Shown: positions 35,348 to 44,672 of the stretch, one piece after another
Layout: the number at the start of each line of letters is the position of its first letter
How positions within the stretch are numbered: the first letter of the stretch is position 1
From: Mycobacterium sp.
Lineage (GTDB): Bacteria; Actinomycetota; Actinomycetes; Mycobacteriales; Mycobacteriaceae
Reading direction: 5' to 3'
DNA length: 64,000 nucleotides
NCBI GenBank assembly: GCA_003987775.1
Contig: RXJD01000009.1
Coordinates: forward strand, 1-64,000
Position numbers and translations under genes: made by a program
The notes under the pieces: generated by a model
The model's database searches: none
What the model saw: the letters and a program-made list of their open reading frames with translations, nothing else
What the model was told of the DNA's origin: nothing

Positions 35348-35829
35348 TCGCAGACAACGCCGACGCGTGCTTAAGGGTAGTGCTCGCTGATGATCACGTA
35401 GCTTTTCGGCAGAGCCTGCGAAGTATTCTCGAAACTCTCGGGGGCACCGACGTGGTTGCTGAAAGCAGCGACGGCGAAGGCGCATTGACCGCTTACCTGT
35501 GCCATCGGCCTCACGTGCTGGTCCTCGACTTACGTATGCCTCATCTTGACGGTTTGCAAGTTGTCTGTCGCGTGCTGGCGGCTGATCCGACTGCCTGCAT
35601 TCTCGTGCTGACGACTAGTGCCACCGACCATCAAATTCAGCGCGTCCTGGCTGCCGGGGCGAAGGCGTGCCTGTTCAAAGATGTTGCTCCACAAGTTCTT
35701 CTGCAGATCCTGCGCAGAGTAGCTGCGGGTGAAACCATTCCGCCCACCGCAGCGTGGGGAGAATCGAGTTGCGCCGCAACACCATCGGCCGACAAGCACG
35801 GTCAGCGAGAAGAACCGACCGGACCTTGA
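35344..35829 (+). CDS. Receiver-only response regulator
   Basis: This 161-residue protein has a complete receiver domain (VVLADDHVAFRQSL; phospho-acceptor D62 in VLDLRMPHLDG; the Lys in CLFKDVAPQ). It ends after about 35 low-complexity residues with no helix-turn-helix, although receivers of this NarL subtype normally carry one. It is translationally coupled to the kinase (ATGA) and is probably phosphorylated by it. Either it acts through protein contact or as a phosphate sink, or the output domain was lost. A complete IS3 element lies 135 bases downstream. Confidence 0.85.
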   Translation: MIADNADACLRVVLADDHVAFRQSLRSILETLGGTDVVAESSDGEGALTAYLCHRPHVLVLDLRMPHLDGLQVVCRVLAADPTACILVLTTSATDHQIQRVLAAGAKACLFKDVAPQVLLQILRRVAAGETIPPTAAWGESSCAATPSADKHGQREEPTGP

Positions 35830-35995
35830 ACCAGGGTTAGAGCGGTTTAGAGCCCGTATCGCAGAATCACGCCGCCGCAAGAACCCGTGACATGTCGGCC
35901 CTGTTGATCGGAGCCTGGTGAGTGAGCATGCGACCTTCCTCCCAGAGAGTGATTGAAAACGTCGGGTCTGCTGCACGATCAGGTGACAGTTTCGG

Positions 35996-36856
35996 TCACG
36001 CGGCCTGACTGGCCGGTGTGGTCATGATGGCTTCGAATTCGACGGGGGTCAACCGGCCGAGGCCGGCTTGGCGACGCCGGCGGTGGTAGGTCCGTTCGAT
36101 CCAGGTGACGATCGCGATGCGCAGTTGCTCGCGGGTGTCCCAGCGGCGGCGGTTCAAGACGTTCTTCTGCAGCAAGGAAAAGAAGCTCTCCATGGCGGCG
36201 TTGTCACCGGCCGCCCCGACGCGGCCCATGGATCCGACCATCTCGTAGCGACCCAGCATATGCACGAATTTGCTTGACCTGAACTGAGATCCGCGGTCGC
36301 TGTGCAATATGCAGCCGGCGACCTCACCACGACGGGCCACCGCACTGCTGAGAGCCTGGACGGCCAGACGGGATTTCATCCGGGAGTCGATGCTGTAGCC
36401 GACGATACGATTGGAGAACACATCCTTGATCGCACACACGTAAAGCTTTCCCTCGCCGGTGTGGTGTTCGGTGATATCGCTGAGCCACAATCGATTTGGT
36501 GCATCAGCGGTAAAATCGCGGCCCACCAAATCGTCGTGAACGGGTGGACCGGATTTGCCGTTCTTTCCGCGTTTGCGCTTGCCGAACGCGCTCCACCAGC
36601 CATTGCCCGAACAGATCCGCCACGCCGTCCGCTCGGCCATGGCCTGGCCGGCGTCGCGGGCCTCATCAACGAGGTAGCGGTAGCCGAATTCCGGATCGTC
36701 ACGGTGCGCATCGAATAAGGCGTTGGCGCGGTAGGCCTCGACGAGTTCGGCGGCGGCGACCGGCTGGGTCAACCAGCGGTAATACGGTTGGCGAGCGAGC
36801 TTGAGGACCCGGCACGTCACCGCCACGGGAATCCCGTCGGCGGCGAGCTCTTTCAC
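35996..36856 (-). CDS. IS3-family transposase OrfB (integrase core)
   Basis: The 286-residue catalytic part carries the DDE triad: Asp in LWLSDITEHHTGEGKLY, Asp in CILHSDRGSQFRSS, and Glu in NAAMESFFSLLQKN. The upstream HTH_21-type region (PVAVTCRVLKLARQPYYRWL) is typical of IS3. Its GTG overlaps the OrfA stop (GTGA). The usual active form is an OrfAB fusion made by -1 frameshifting; an A-AAA-G stretch (GGGAAAAGGC) just before the OrfA stop fits this. Confidence 0.92.
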   Translation of the reverse strand: MKELAADGIPVAVTCRVLKLARQPYYRWLTQPVAAAELVEAYRANALFDAHRDDPEFGYRYLVDEARDAGQAMAERTAWRICSGNGWWSAFGKRKRGKNGKSGPPVHDDLVGRDFTADAPNRLWLSDITEHHTGEGKLYVCAIKDVFSNRIVGYSIDSRMKSRLAVQALSSAVARRGEVAGCILHSDRGSQFRSSKFVHMLGRYEMVGSMGRVGAAGDNAAMESFFSLLQKNVLNRRRWDTREQLRIAIVTWIERTYHRRRRQAGLGRLTPVEFEAIMTTPASQAA

Positions 36857-37212
36857 GAGCGGGTAGAGCCTTTTCCCGGAAGGTTGGCCTGCGACAAGTA
36901 GGCCGCGGCCCGGCGCAGGACTTCGTTTTCCTGCTCCAAGAGCCTGATCCGGCGCCGAGCATCGCGCAGCTCACCGGACTCTCCGGTGGTCTTGCCGGGC
37001 TTGGTGCCCTCGTCGATGTCGGCCTGGCGCATCCACTTGGTCAGCGTCATCGGGTGGACACCAAAGTCGGTCGCGATCTGCTCGATCGTCACGCCGTCTT
37101 CACGGTTGCGGGCGACCCGGACGACATCGTCGCGGAACTCCTGGGGGTAAGGCCTGGGCACAAACACATCCTTCCAGCCTGCCCCTGCTGGGCAAGCCAA
37201 CTCAGATGTCAC
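36853..37212 (-). CDS. IS3-family transposase OrfA
   Basis: This 119-residue protein has a helix-turn-helix (GVTIEQIATDFGVHPMTLTK) and a C-terminal leucine-zipper-like helix (RRRIRLLEQENEVLRRAAAY) as in IS3 OrfA. It binds the element ends and pairs with OrfB. The first 15 residues reach close to the right inverted repeat; a start at about 37158 (VFVPRPYPQEF) is equally possible. Confidence 0.9.
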   Translation of the reverse strand: MTSELACPAGAGWKDVFVPRPYPQEFRDDVVRVARNREDGVTIEQIATDFGVHPMTLTKWMRQADIDEGTKPGKTTGESGELRDARRRIRLLEQENEVLRRAAAYLSQANLPGKGSTRS

Positions 37213-37439
37213 CTATTCGTGCAGCAGACCCGTCCGCGGTGTAGTGAGCTGGGAAGTCCCTCAGCGTTAGGCATCTGCGACGAAGTGATCTGCGCGCCTG
37301 GCCTCATCGACGCGTGGCTTGTTTCGAGAGCCTATCGCTGTGTCCTAGCGGTTGCCTGGATGTCGAAGTCGATTGCCTGTTTCGCGCTCAGAGACCTCCC
37401 AGCGTGTGGTCGCGGCTCGCCGGTTCAGCGATCGCCCCA

Positions 37440-37800
37440 TCAGCGGACGGTGTGCACGGCGGCTCCGTTGTTAACGAAACGAGGAGCGTAAAGTTGCCCG
37501 CTGCGGGCCTTCGGGTCGGTCGCCGCCCGCAGCAAGGGACGTGCGCCGTTCGCTGCGGACATGCCCGCCGCCCCGGCGAGGTTCTTGAAAAACCGCTGCG
37601 AGAAGCCGCCGCTCTGAGCCGCGCTCACGGTCTGCAGATCGGTGTTGGACAACCCGGGGTGCGCCACCAAGCTGGACACCGGTAGACCCACGGCCGTCAG
37701 ACGTCGATGAAGCTCGACCGCGAAGTGCAAATTGGCCAGCTTGGACTGGCCGTACGCCCGCCACGGCTTGGCTCCTCGGTCGTGTCGCGGGATGGCCACG
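37440..37800 (-). pseudogene. C-terminal half of an SDR oxidoreductase
   Basis: About 110 residues are readable: KPWRAYGQSKLANLHFAVEL with the catalytic Tyr-x3-Lys, then VSSLVAHPGLSNTDLQTVSA and ARSGQLYAPRFVNNG. The N-terminal half with the NAD(P) loop is missing, so it is inactive. It ends at 37440, close to the IS3 element, and may have been truncated in an earlier event. Confidence 0.65.
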
Positions 37801-37973
37801 TTGCAGAGCCACCGGAGCCAGTTTGAATACTGCCACCCTCGATACGCCGAGGCCCTCAACCGGCGTTACGGACATGCCCGAGTCAGATCCGAACAATGAG
37901 GAACCGGCAACGGGCCTCGACACCGCGGAGTCAAACACCGACTCCCCGCCGTGCTCGCGAAACCATCTACGGG

Positions 37974-38510
37974 TCAGGAACTTTGCGGAGTGAGCCGAAG
38001 TACAGGGATAGCGCGAAGTCCGTCGGTGTTCGCGGCATACGCCGAAAAATTTGATGTATATCGCTCAGCAAGCGCGTATAAGCGGTTACGGTCCTCTCCC
38101 TCGGCCGCGCGGGCGATGAAGTCGCCGCCCCGGTCGGGACGGCCATCGGCGAACACCTGGCACTGCGCATTCTTGAGCAAGTTGTGGTACCAGCTCGGGT
38201 GGCTGGCCTGGCCGTAATTCGAGGCAATCACGATGACGTCGTCTTCATCGGTGAAGTAGGTGAGCATCACGTCTCGCGACAATCCCGACTTAGCTCCGGT
38301 CGTGCGAACCAAGACAAGGGGGATGGCTCCTTTCGCGAAATGTGCGCGTCCGTGAGTAAGCCGAACTAGACGGTTGTCGAGCGGCGCCAAGAGCCTGCGG
38401 TGGATCGCTGATCCCGTGTGCGTGGACATGAACCGGCCGATAGCGCGCCGCATCACACCCGGCCTTGCAGTGGGATCGACTCGCGGGATGCCATACAGCC
38501 GATCGCTCAT
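37974..38510 (-). CDS. Deazaflavin (F420)-dependent nitroreductase-family protein
   Basis: This 178-residue protein has the split-barrel Ddn-like pattern: LVLVRTTGAKSGLSRDVMLT, DDVIVIASNYGQASHPSWYH and NLLKNAQCQV. Enzymes of this family use F420H2 to reduce quinones, nitroimidazoles or other substrates. F420 use is inferred from family. It is divergent from the azoreductase, with a GTAC palindrome at 38582 between them, 72 bases upstream of this start. Confidence 0.87.
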   Translation of the reverse strand: MSDRLYGIPRVDPTARPGVMRRAIGRFMSTHTGSAIHRRLLAPLDNRLVRLTHGRAHFAKGAIPLVLVRTTGAKSGLSRDVMLTYFTDEDDVIVIASNYGQASHPSWYHNLLKNAQCQVFADGRPDRGGDFIARAAEGEDRNRLYALAERYTSNFSAYAANTDGLRAIPVLRLTPQSS

Positions 38511-38581
38511 GAGCAGAATGGTACGTCTTGTTGCCGCGAGCTGGTAGATGCTCGATCGCGTTCGCGCGTCAACCGGTGACT

Positions 38582-38595
38582 GTACCTTTCGGTAC
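38582..38595. promoter_or_regulatory. GTAC palindrome between nitroreductase and azoreductase
   Basis: CTGTAC-CTTTCG-GTACT, placed between two divergent reductase genes (starts 38510 minus and 38673 plus), where one site could serve both. Confidence 0.62.
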
Positions 38596-38672
38596 TTTTC
38601 TGGTATGCCTACTTTGCAGAGTGTTGGTGGCTGCCGTGCAGCATCCTGGACACCCGAAACGGAGTTGAACTC

Positions 38673-39308
38673 TTGTCGAATCTACTTTTCTTGCAAGCCT
38701 CCCCGCGCAAGAACGCGTCAAAGTCTATTCAGATCGCCCAGACGTACCTCAATGCGTTGCGGGTGAACAACCCGGACCTGAACATCGATATTCTTGAACT
38801 CTGGGAGACCGATCTCCCGGCGTTCGACGGCGATAAGGTGGCAGCCAAGATGAACGTCATCACTGAGCAAAACCAGAACGACAAGCAGCAGACGGCATGG
38901 GATCAAATCGTGGCAGTGGCAGCCAGATTCATTTCTGCCGACCGCTACCTAATTGCCGCGCCGATGTGGAACGGCGGCGTCCCGTACCGCCTCAAGCATT
39001 ATATTGACCTGATACACCAGCCCGGCCTCCTGTGGGGACTCAACCCAGAGACCGGTTACTACGGACTTCTGAAGAACAAGCACGCAACACTTGTGCTGAC
39101 CTCAGGCGTCTACGCTCAGGGCGTTCCCTCATCGTTCGGCGTTGACCACCACTCGACCCATCTGCGCGCGTGGCTCAACGAGGCGGGGGTGACAGAAATC
39201 GACGAGCTGCGATTTCAACCTTCGTTGCTGACCCCTGATCCCGACGGTGGCTTCGACAGAGCCCGTGAGCGAGCGGTCGAGCTGGCAGCTGCCCACGGCC
39301 GCGTCTGA
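38673..39308 (+). CDS. azoR: FMN-dependent NADH-azoreductase
   Basis: This 211-residue flavodoxin-like protein starts SNLLFLQASPRKNASKSIQI (FMN phosphate loop). It has DRYLIAAPMWNGGVPYRLKH with the AzoR-type PMWN motif and LTSGVYAQGVPSSFG. It reduces azo bonds and quinones with NADH, a two-electron detoxification. The start is TTG at 38673 with GGAG about 9 nt upstream; no ATG fits. It shares the GTAC palindrome with the divergent F420-type reductase. Confidence 0.88.
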   Translation: MSNLLFLQASPRKNASKSIQIAQTYLNALRVNNPDLNIDILELWETDLPAFDGDKVAAKMNVITEQNQNDKQQTAWDQIVAVAARFISADRYLIAAPMWNGGVPYRLKHYIDLIHQPGLLWGLNPETGYYGLLKNKHATLVLTSGVYAQGVPSSFGVDHHSTHLRAWLNEAGVTEIDELRFQPSLLTPDPDGGFDRARERAVELAAAHGRV

Positions 39309-40288
39309 TTACATTCCCGTATTGTTTCGCGTCATCGACGTCTAGGACTTCGGTTCTGACGCAGCGATATTCGATCGAAGTCCGCCAGAGCACGGACGAC
39401 CGCGTCGAACAACGATTCCGGAACAGCACGGTAAGCCGCGTTGGCGCAAGGGGATATCACAGTTCGATAGGCCTTCTACATCCCAAGCTCGAGTCCGACC
39501 AAAGCCTCGGGGATTCCCGACTTCGACGGTACGTGACCAACGCCTAATGATGGCGTGGAAACGCTGCCAGTGCCGACCGAGAACGACTGGCACGACTTTA
39601 TATTAGTCGCAATGGATTTCGTCGCCGCCGTGGGATTCGGGTGGTAAGTCTTGGTGTGTACGTTCAGGAGTCAATCTCAGGAACGACAAATCGCTGCGGG
39701 CTGCGCTTCGCGTGCGTCTGGTGAATACGCGAGAGAAAAGACTTCAACAATTTCAGATGTTACAGACAACTCTTGGTCGAACGCGTGATGCGGCCGGAGT
39801 AGCGGGTTGCAGCCGGGTGCCAATGGGGCAGCGCGGACGGTTCATGCTGCAACGATTAGGAATTCGTTGCAAGTCTTCGTCGCGCAAAAGTCCTTCCCCT
39901 CACCTCACCGGAGACTCCTTCCGCGCCGGAATGCGCCGCAAACTGCTCGGAGAGAACCGATCAGCGACGGGCCTTTAGGCGCGGCTGCCGGTACCCGCCG
40001 TGAACAAACTGCGCATGGAGGCCTTGATGACGGAGCCGATGTGTTTCGCAGCCGTTCCAAGAGGCCATGGACTCGCCGGCCTGTGACTCGGCCGCAGGGT
40101 ATTACGCTCAGCCCGGGATCACCTATCGCCTCCTGAAACTGCCGCACAGCACCGTCGCCGTCGCGTGGCAGCCCAAGCTCAGACGATGAGTTGATCGACG
40201 CCTTGGCGTCCACGTGTTGCCGCCAAGCGCGGCTCGAGCGTTGCGCCCGTAGCCGCGCGACGGCATGCAGTCCAGATGCGTCCAGGGG
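39309..40288. other. Long stretch without a recognised gene
   Basis: No family, repeat or RNA is recognised in these 980 bases on either strand. Open frames are short, rich in Arg/Ser, and resemble shadows or decayed sequence. Confidence 0.4.
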
Positions 40289-41245
40289 CTAAACACCTGA
40301 CGCCGTGGGCGAGGGCGAAAGGAAACGGTGTATCGCCTCCATCGCGGCGTCCTGGCGTGCTTCGTCTGCGAAGTCGGGCATAATCTTGGCTTGATCAGTT
40401 AGCGGTCCGGTCAGGGCGCTGGCCGGGCTCGCGTAGAACCCGCCGCTGAGCAGTGCGTCGTCAATCAGCCCTCGGATCAACCGCTGGGTCCCAGTCTGAA
40501 GCGTGTGCGCGATGCCGAACGCAGGCAGGACAAAAGGCATGAGCAACCCGCCCATCAACAGCCGCACGATCGGCGTCATATCCCGGAGGACGTCGGTGCC
40601 CGCCGTGTTGCCGGGACTGACGGTGAGCAGACGCGACTCTGGGTGCCGTCGCGCCATTGCGCTCATATAGAGGGCGCCGACATGCTTGACCGCGGCATAT
40701 GCCGACATCACGCTGCCGCCACGCGACCAGAAAGAACCGTCGGCAACGGATGAATACTCGGCGGCAGAGCCCACGTGGAAAATCGGTCTCGGGATACGCA
40801 GCTTCGGCGCACCGCGGGCCGCCTCGCTGCCGACGAGTACGGCAGTGCCGCCGAACGCCCCGCGCTGCATCAGCCCCTCTAGCAAAGCGGCATGTCCCAA
40901 CACGTTTGCCGCGAAGATGTGAGTAACGCCTGCGGTCGTCCGCGCGTTCGGCGTCGGCCCCCCGGTTCCGCCAGCATTCATGATAATGCCGTCCACAAAG
41001 TCATCGAGGCCGTCGATCGCAGCGGTCACCGACCTAAGTTCAGTGAGATCCATCATCAGCGGTTGATAGATCTGCCTGCCGGCTATCCGGCCCAGGTTAT
41101 CGGCGGCCTTGTATGCCTTTTCCTCAGATCGACAGCTGACGTAGACGCGCTCGACGCCGTCGACGCGAGCGAGCGTTCGCGCCACTTCCCTACCCAATCC
41201 CGTATTTGCCCCGGTAACTAGTACTGCTGCGAGATGTGACGTCAC
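40289..41245 (-). CDS. SDR-family oxidoreductase (protochlorophyllide-reductase-like)
   Basis: This 318-residue SDR has the cofactor loop TGANTGLGRE at about 11-20, FVDGIIMNAGGTGGP for the NNAG element, and catalytic Tyr-x3-Lys in MSAYAAVKHVGALY. Its length and layout resemble the light-dependent protochlorophyllide reductase/retinol-dehydrogenase-like branch. Substrate unknown. Start is GTG 41245 with AAAGGA upstream. The GTAC palindrome at 41289 lies 44 bases before the start. Confidence 0.85.
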   Translation of the reverse strand: MTSHLAAVLVTGANTGLGREVARTLARVDGVERVYVSCRSEEKAYKAADNLGRIAGRQIYQPLMMDLTELRSVTAAIDGLDDFVDGIIMNAGGTGGPTPNARTTAGVTHIFAANVLGHAALLEGLMQRGAFGGTAVLVGSEAARGAPKLRIPRPIFHVGSAAEYSSVADGSFWSRGGSVMSAYAAVKHVGALYMSAMARRHPESRLLTVSPGNTAGTDVLRDMTPIVRLLMGGLLMPFVLPAFGIAHTLQTGTQRLIRGLIDDALLSGGFYASPASALTGPLTDQAKIMPDFADEARQDAAMEAIHRFLSPSPTASGV

Positions 41246-41288
41246 GTCGCCCGTATCCTTTCAAGCTCGGCACGGTCATAGTTGTACT

Positions 41289-41302
41289 GTACGCTTTGGT
41301 AC
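41289..41302. promoter_or_regulatory. GTAC palindrome upstream of the SDR gene
   Basis: CTGTAC-GCTTTG-GTACAC, 44 bases before the SDR GTG on the minus strand. Confidence 0.62.
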
Positions 41303-41768
41303 ACTGCGAGGCGCAGTCGGTGGGCTTCCCACATGGACGTGACAGCCGACACATCGTGACGAAGACGATCATTGCGAGATAGGGAATTCAATCCGGACCT
41401 GCGATGGCAGCCCGAATGAGACAGGTCTACGCTCACTGCAATTCACGCCTTCCTTCAGTCGGAGTCGCTGTTGCACAACGAATCCCGCGGATCAGAATTG
41501 TTCTGCTTGGTCGACCCGGGCTGTGACGGGGCAATTAACCCGATCAACCCGGAGGTGTAATGCTCTGATGACCCGTCCCTTGAGTGCCGATGCTCATCGG
41601 AGCCGCCCCACAACCGCGGTGAGGTCGGGCGTGGTAGTGGCGACGCAGCAGTGCACTGGACCGCATCTTGCGGAGGGCGGACGCAAGAAACGCCAACAAA
41701 TCAGTGCGCGAGAAAGTTTCACGGCGCATCGTCGGTCGATTTGCTCGTGTTCGGGTGGCACATTAAGT
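41303..41768. other. Intergenic between two GTAC sites
   Basis: No gene is recognised. The stretch separates the site serving the SDR gene (minus) from the site preceding the acetyltransferase (plus). Confidence 0.35.
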
Positions 41769-41782
41769 GTACTCTTTGGTAC
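41769..41782. promoter_or_regulatory. GTAC palindrome with adjacent promoter elements
   Basis: TGTAC-TCTTTG-GTACA is followed two bases later by TTGACT (41785-41790) and, about 15-17 bases on, TAATAA. A bound protein would cover the -35 region. The next gene is the acetyltransferase at 42001, about 220 bases downstream. Confidence 0.6.
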
Positions 41783-42000
41783 ATTGACTGGGTTCGCATT
41801 GCAGTAATAACTTGTCAGATCAGCTTCGTTGGCGCGTCAGGATGTCTGCCTGCTCTGCGGCGAAAATGCCGCTATGGCCCCTCCTTCCCGCCACAGTACG
41901 CAGTACACAGTGAACTGCACTACCGTTGTCAAGCAGCATCTTTGCGCGGCGGGCAGAGCCGCGATAGCGGATATGACTGGCATACACCCTTGCGAGGCGC

Positions 42001-42462
42001 ATGATGACTGGTTTCGACATCCGCGCGGCGGGCTCGACCGAGCTTACGCGCCTGCTGACCTTGGCTGCCGCCTTCTACCTCGAAGACGGATTTGCGACGC
42101 CGGTTTCACAGCTCCGTGACAACCTGGCCTTTCTGCTGCACAGCCATGCCGCCCGCGTCGCCGTGGCGGGCCGGCAGCACGACATCGTTGGCTTTGCCAT
42201 CACAACCCTTAGCTTCGGGCTTGAATATGGTGCTATCGCTGAACTTGAGGATCTGTTCGTCGCACCGGCCTCAAGGGGATCGGGAGTCGCGACCGCGCTC
42301 ATTGACGACAGCTGCGATTGGGCTCGGTCTCGCGGTTGCCAGGCCCTCGAAGTGGTCGTAGTGCCGAAGGCCAACGACGTCGCGCATCTTGTCAGCTATT
42401 ACGCGAAGAGGAATTTTGCCGACCAGGGTCGAAAAGTATTGACCCGGGACCTCACCCGGTAG
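42001..42462 (+). CDS. GNAT-family N-acetyltransferase
   Basis: This 153-residue acetyltransferase has GNAT motif A as LEDLFVAPASRGSGVATALI, the acetyl-CoA pyrophosphate loop. It is followed by CDWARSRGCQALEVVVVP and VSYYAKRNFADQGRKVLTR. It would acetylate an amine on a small molecule or protein; the acceptor is unknown. Two in-tandem ATGs (42001, 42004) can start it. It lies downstream of the GTAC site at 41769. Confidence 0.85.
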   Translation: MMTGFDIRAAGSTELTRLLTLAAAFYLEDGFATPVSQLRDNLAFLLHSHAARVAVAGRQHDIVGFAITTLSFGLEYGAIAELEDLFVAPASRGSGVATALIDDSCDWARSRGCQALEVVVVPKANDVAHLVSYYAKRNFADQGRKVLTRDLTR

Positions 42463-42714
42463 GGCATGCCGCAGTCCGCGAAATCTATTTTTCATACAGA
42501 CCTTTCGGATCCGGAGGGTGTTGATGCTGCGGCGTGCAGCTAGAGGCCTCTCCGACGCGCAGGTGATGTACCCAATCATGCCGGGCGAATCGTTTGCCAT
42601 TAGCTGCGATAGCTTCGGCAAAGTCGCGGCTTACGATCCGATTGGTTGTCCTGGTTTCCCCGGAGAATTTGGTCTATCCCGCGCTCACGCTCAACGGTGT
42701 TGTCATACTTGGTT
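42463..42714. other. Intergenic, no recognised gene
   Basis: Nothing was recognised here; it leads into the IS3 remnant. Confidence 0.3.
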
Positions 42715-42906
42715 TTACGCCACGGGGTCGGTGGATTGTAGGAGCAGTTCGAGCTCCCTCGGAGTGCGTATGCCGAGCGCGGAGTGACGCCGTTGGCGCT
42801 TTAGGACGTTCTCTTGGAACTCGAAGATCGCGTTGGCCGACTCGATACGCGTCCTCCACCGATGGCGGTTGCGCAACTCCGTTTGCGTTCTACTCGAGAC
42901 GGACTC
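42715..42906 (-). pseudogene. IS3-type transposase C-terminal remnant
   Basis: The minus strand encodes SSRTQTELRNRHRWRTRIES, ANAIFEFQENVLKRQRRHSA and LGIRTPRELELLLQ, then stops. This matches the end of IS3-family OrfB (a second type, distinct from the intact copy at 35964). Several expected residues are changed and the catalytic residues are absent, so it is an old remnant. Confidence 0.7.
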
Positions 42907-43304
42907 GATAATTGCCGTCGGCTCGGCCTGCTCAGCCCGGTCGAGGTCGGACAGCCAACCGCATTCGATGAGCTCTTGTTTCGCGTAGTGCTAAATGGTC
43001 CGATCGCTACGGCCCATATCGGCAGGGCTCTCGGCGCCGGGGCGCCCGGCGGCACACCAGAGGCTGACCCCAAGCAGAACGGACTTTGGACAACCCGGCA
43101 CATCATCCGAAAGCGGCCCGTTGACGCGATCGTGGCGACACATGCCACCGCCGAATTGGGGCTTTACAACATCGCTGGTGAAGTTCGTAAGCCGCCTGCA
43201 GGTACCTGATCGTCAGACTCATGTAGCGCCGACTCGATCGGACTAATGCGCGACCACCTTTTTGCCGAGCACTGGCGAGCCGGATTTCACCAGCCGGCCT
43301 AAAT
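42907..43304. other. Intergenic, no recognised gene
   Basis: The frame of the IS3 remnant stays open to about 42989 (HYAKQELIECGWLSDLDRAE) but I do not recognise that part. Nothing else is evident before the GTAC site at 43305. Confidence 0.3.
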
Positions 43305-43318
43305 GTACCTACCAGTAC
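43305..43318. promoter_or_regulatory. GTAC palindrome upstream of the antiporter gene
   Basis: TGTAC-CTACCA-GTACA, 138 bases before the antiporter GTG. Confidence 0.58.
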
Positions 43319-43442
43319 AATGTGTCTCGCGGTCGAAGATGTTGTTGTGGTAGTCAAAATTTTGCATCAGTCGTGAATACCGAGGCTGGTATTCACCCCT
43401 TGACGGCGGAAGCTCCGCTGCCCTAGGCCATAGGTAGGGTCT

Positions 43443-44672
43443 GTGATATCGAGCAATCTGGTGGTCGTCTTGGCTTTCGGGGCCGTCGTGCCATTCGTCT
43501 ACACCATGACCGGTAAGTTGCGACTGCCCGGACCGGTCCTGGAAATGCTAGCCGGTATCTTGATTGGTCCTGCGGCGCTCGGCTGGGCCAGGCCGGATGA
43601 ACTGGTAAACACGCTGGGAACGTTGGGATTGTCGTTCCTACTGTTCTTGGCCGGCTTCGAAGTCGACGTGCGTCGCTTCAGGACGAGGATCGGACCCAAG
43701 GTGATGATGTCGTTGCTCATCTCGATGCTGCTCAGCGCCGCGACGATGGTAACGATGGATGCGAGGATCGGTCAGGGCAGCCTTCTGGTCGGTATAGCCC
43801 TGCTGGCGACCTCGCTCGGAGTTGTAGTGCCCGTCTTGGCAGACGCTGCGGTGGCCCGCCAACCTGTAGGCGTCATCACCGTGTCATGCGCGTCCGCCGG
43901 CGAAGTTGCAGCAGTAGTGGCGTTCTCGTTAGGGGTGGCCGGATCGCCGACCCCCCTCATCGGACGACTGCTCCTTCTCGGTTTGCTCTTGACCCTTGTC
44001 GGCGGAGTCGGCACAGTTCTAGCAGGTGCCAGACATGCTTCGCGCATCGTCTTTCTCATTCAACGGCTCGCTGATACCAGCGCCCAAATCCGGATTCGTC
44101 TTACCGTGTTGGTGGTGACGGGAATCGCCTTCGCGGCAGCACGTCTGGGCTTCGAATCGATCCTCGGCGCATTCTTGGCCGGGGTGCTGGTCCGTACCGT
44201 CGACCCCGAACCCCAACGTGCCCACCCGCTCTATCGCATCAAGATCGAAGCGATCGCCTTTGGACTACTCGTGCCGGTCTACTTCATCCGCAGCGGAATG
44301 GCGCTCGACGTGGAAGGCTTGACACAGCAGCCCGCGACCCTGGCGGAAATGGCTCTGTTCCTCGCAGCACTGTTGGCGGTGCGGGGTCTGCCTGTCGTCG
44401 TGTTCTGGCAGGAGTTATCCAAAACTCAGTTGCTCGCGTCTGCCCTGTTGCAGGCAACTTCGCTGCCATTTCTTCTCACAGCCGCCCAAGTTGGTCTGCA
44501 GATGGGTTTATTGTCTCGGTCGACATCCACCGCCATTGCAGGCGCGGGGATGTTGTCCGTCCTAACATTTCCACCGATAGCGCTGCGGCTGCTGGCCCTG
44601 CCCCAATCAGGCCCTCGACGTCGACGCTTGCGCAGGCGACCAGGGAGCGCCGACCAAAACCGACCTCCCTGA
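43443..44672 (+). CDS. CPA2-type cation:proton antiporter
   Basis: This 409-residue membrane protein has about 12 hydrophobic segments. Typical Na+/H+ exchanger (KefB-like) features include LRLPGPVLEMLAGILIGPAA, LGLSFLLFLAGFEVDVRRF and GFESILGAFLAGVL. It exchanges K+ or Na+ for protons across the inner membrane. No C-terminal TrkA-N domain is present; instead it ends in a basic tail (RRRRLRRRPGS). Start is GTG 43443. The GTAC palindrome upstream suggests co-regulation with the reductases. Confidence 0.87.
   Translation: MISSNLVVVLAFGAVVPFVYTMTGKLRLPGPVLEMLAGILIGPAALGWARPDELVNTLGTLGLSFLLFLAGFEVDVRRFRTRIGPKVMMSLLISMLLSAATMVTMDARIGQGSLLVGIALLATSLGVVVPVLADAAVARQPVGVITVSCASAGEVAAVVAFSLGVAGSPTPLIGRLLLLGLLLTLVGGVGTVLAGARHASRIVFLIQRLADTSAQIRIRLTVLVVTGIAFAAARLGFESILGAFLAGVLVRTVDPEPQRAHPLYRIKIEAIAFGLLVPVYFIRSGMALDVEGLTQQPATLAEMALFLAALLAVRGLPVVVFWQELSKTQLLASALLQATSLPFLLTAAQVGLQMGLLSRSTSTAIAGAGMLSVLTFPPIALRLLALPQSGPRRRRLRRRPGSADQNRPP

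Larger units (their letters stand above)
35964..37231 (-). mobile_element. Complete IS3-family insertion sequence with inverted repeats and target duplication
   Basis: The element is bounded by 25-bp imperfect inverted repeats: left GGGTCTGCTGCACGATCAGG (35964-35988) and right its inverse at 37207-37231, differing at two positions. Each end is flanked by GTC (35961-35963 and 37232-37234), a 3-bp target duplication as expected for IS3. Inside are OrfA and OrfB on the minus strand. Length 1268 bp. Intact ends and genes indicate a recent, possibly active insertion. Confidence 0.9.

Noticed and set aside
39712-39978. Plus-strand 88-residue open frame as a gene
   Set aside because: Basic, low-complexity residues without family likeness or convincing start signals.
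41891-41905. GTACGCAGTAC as another regulon site
   Set aside because: The two GTAC are only 7 bases apart instead of 10, and the sequence does not fit the other nine.
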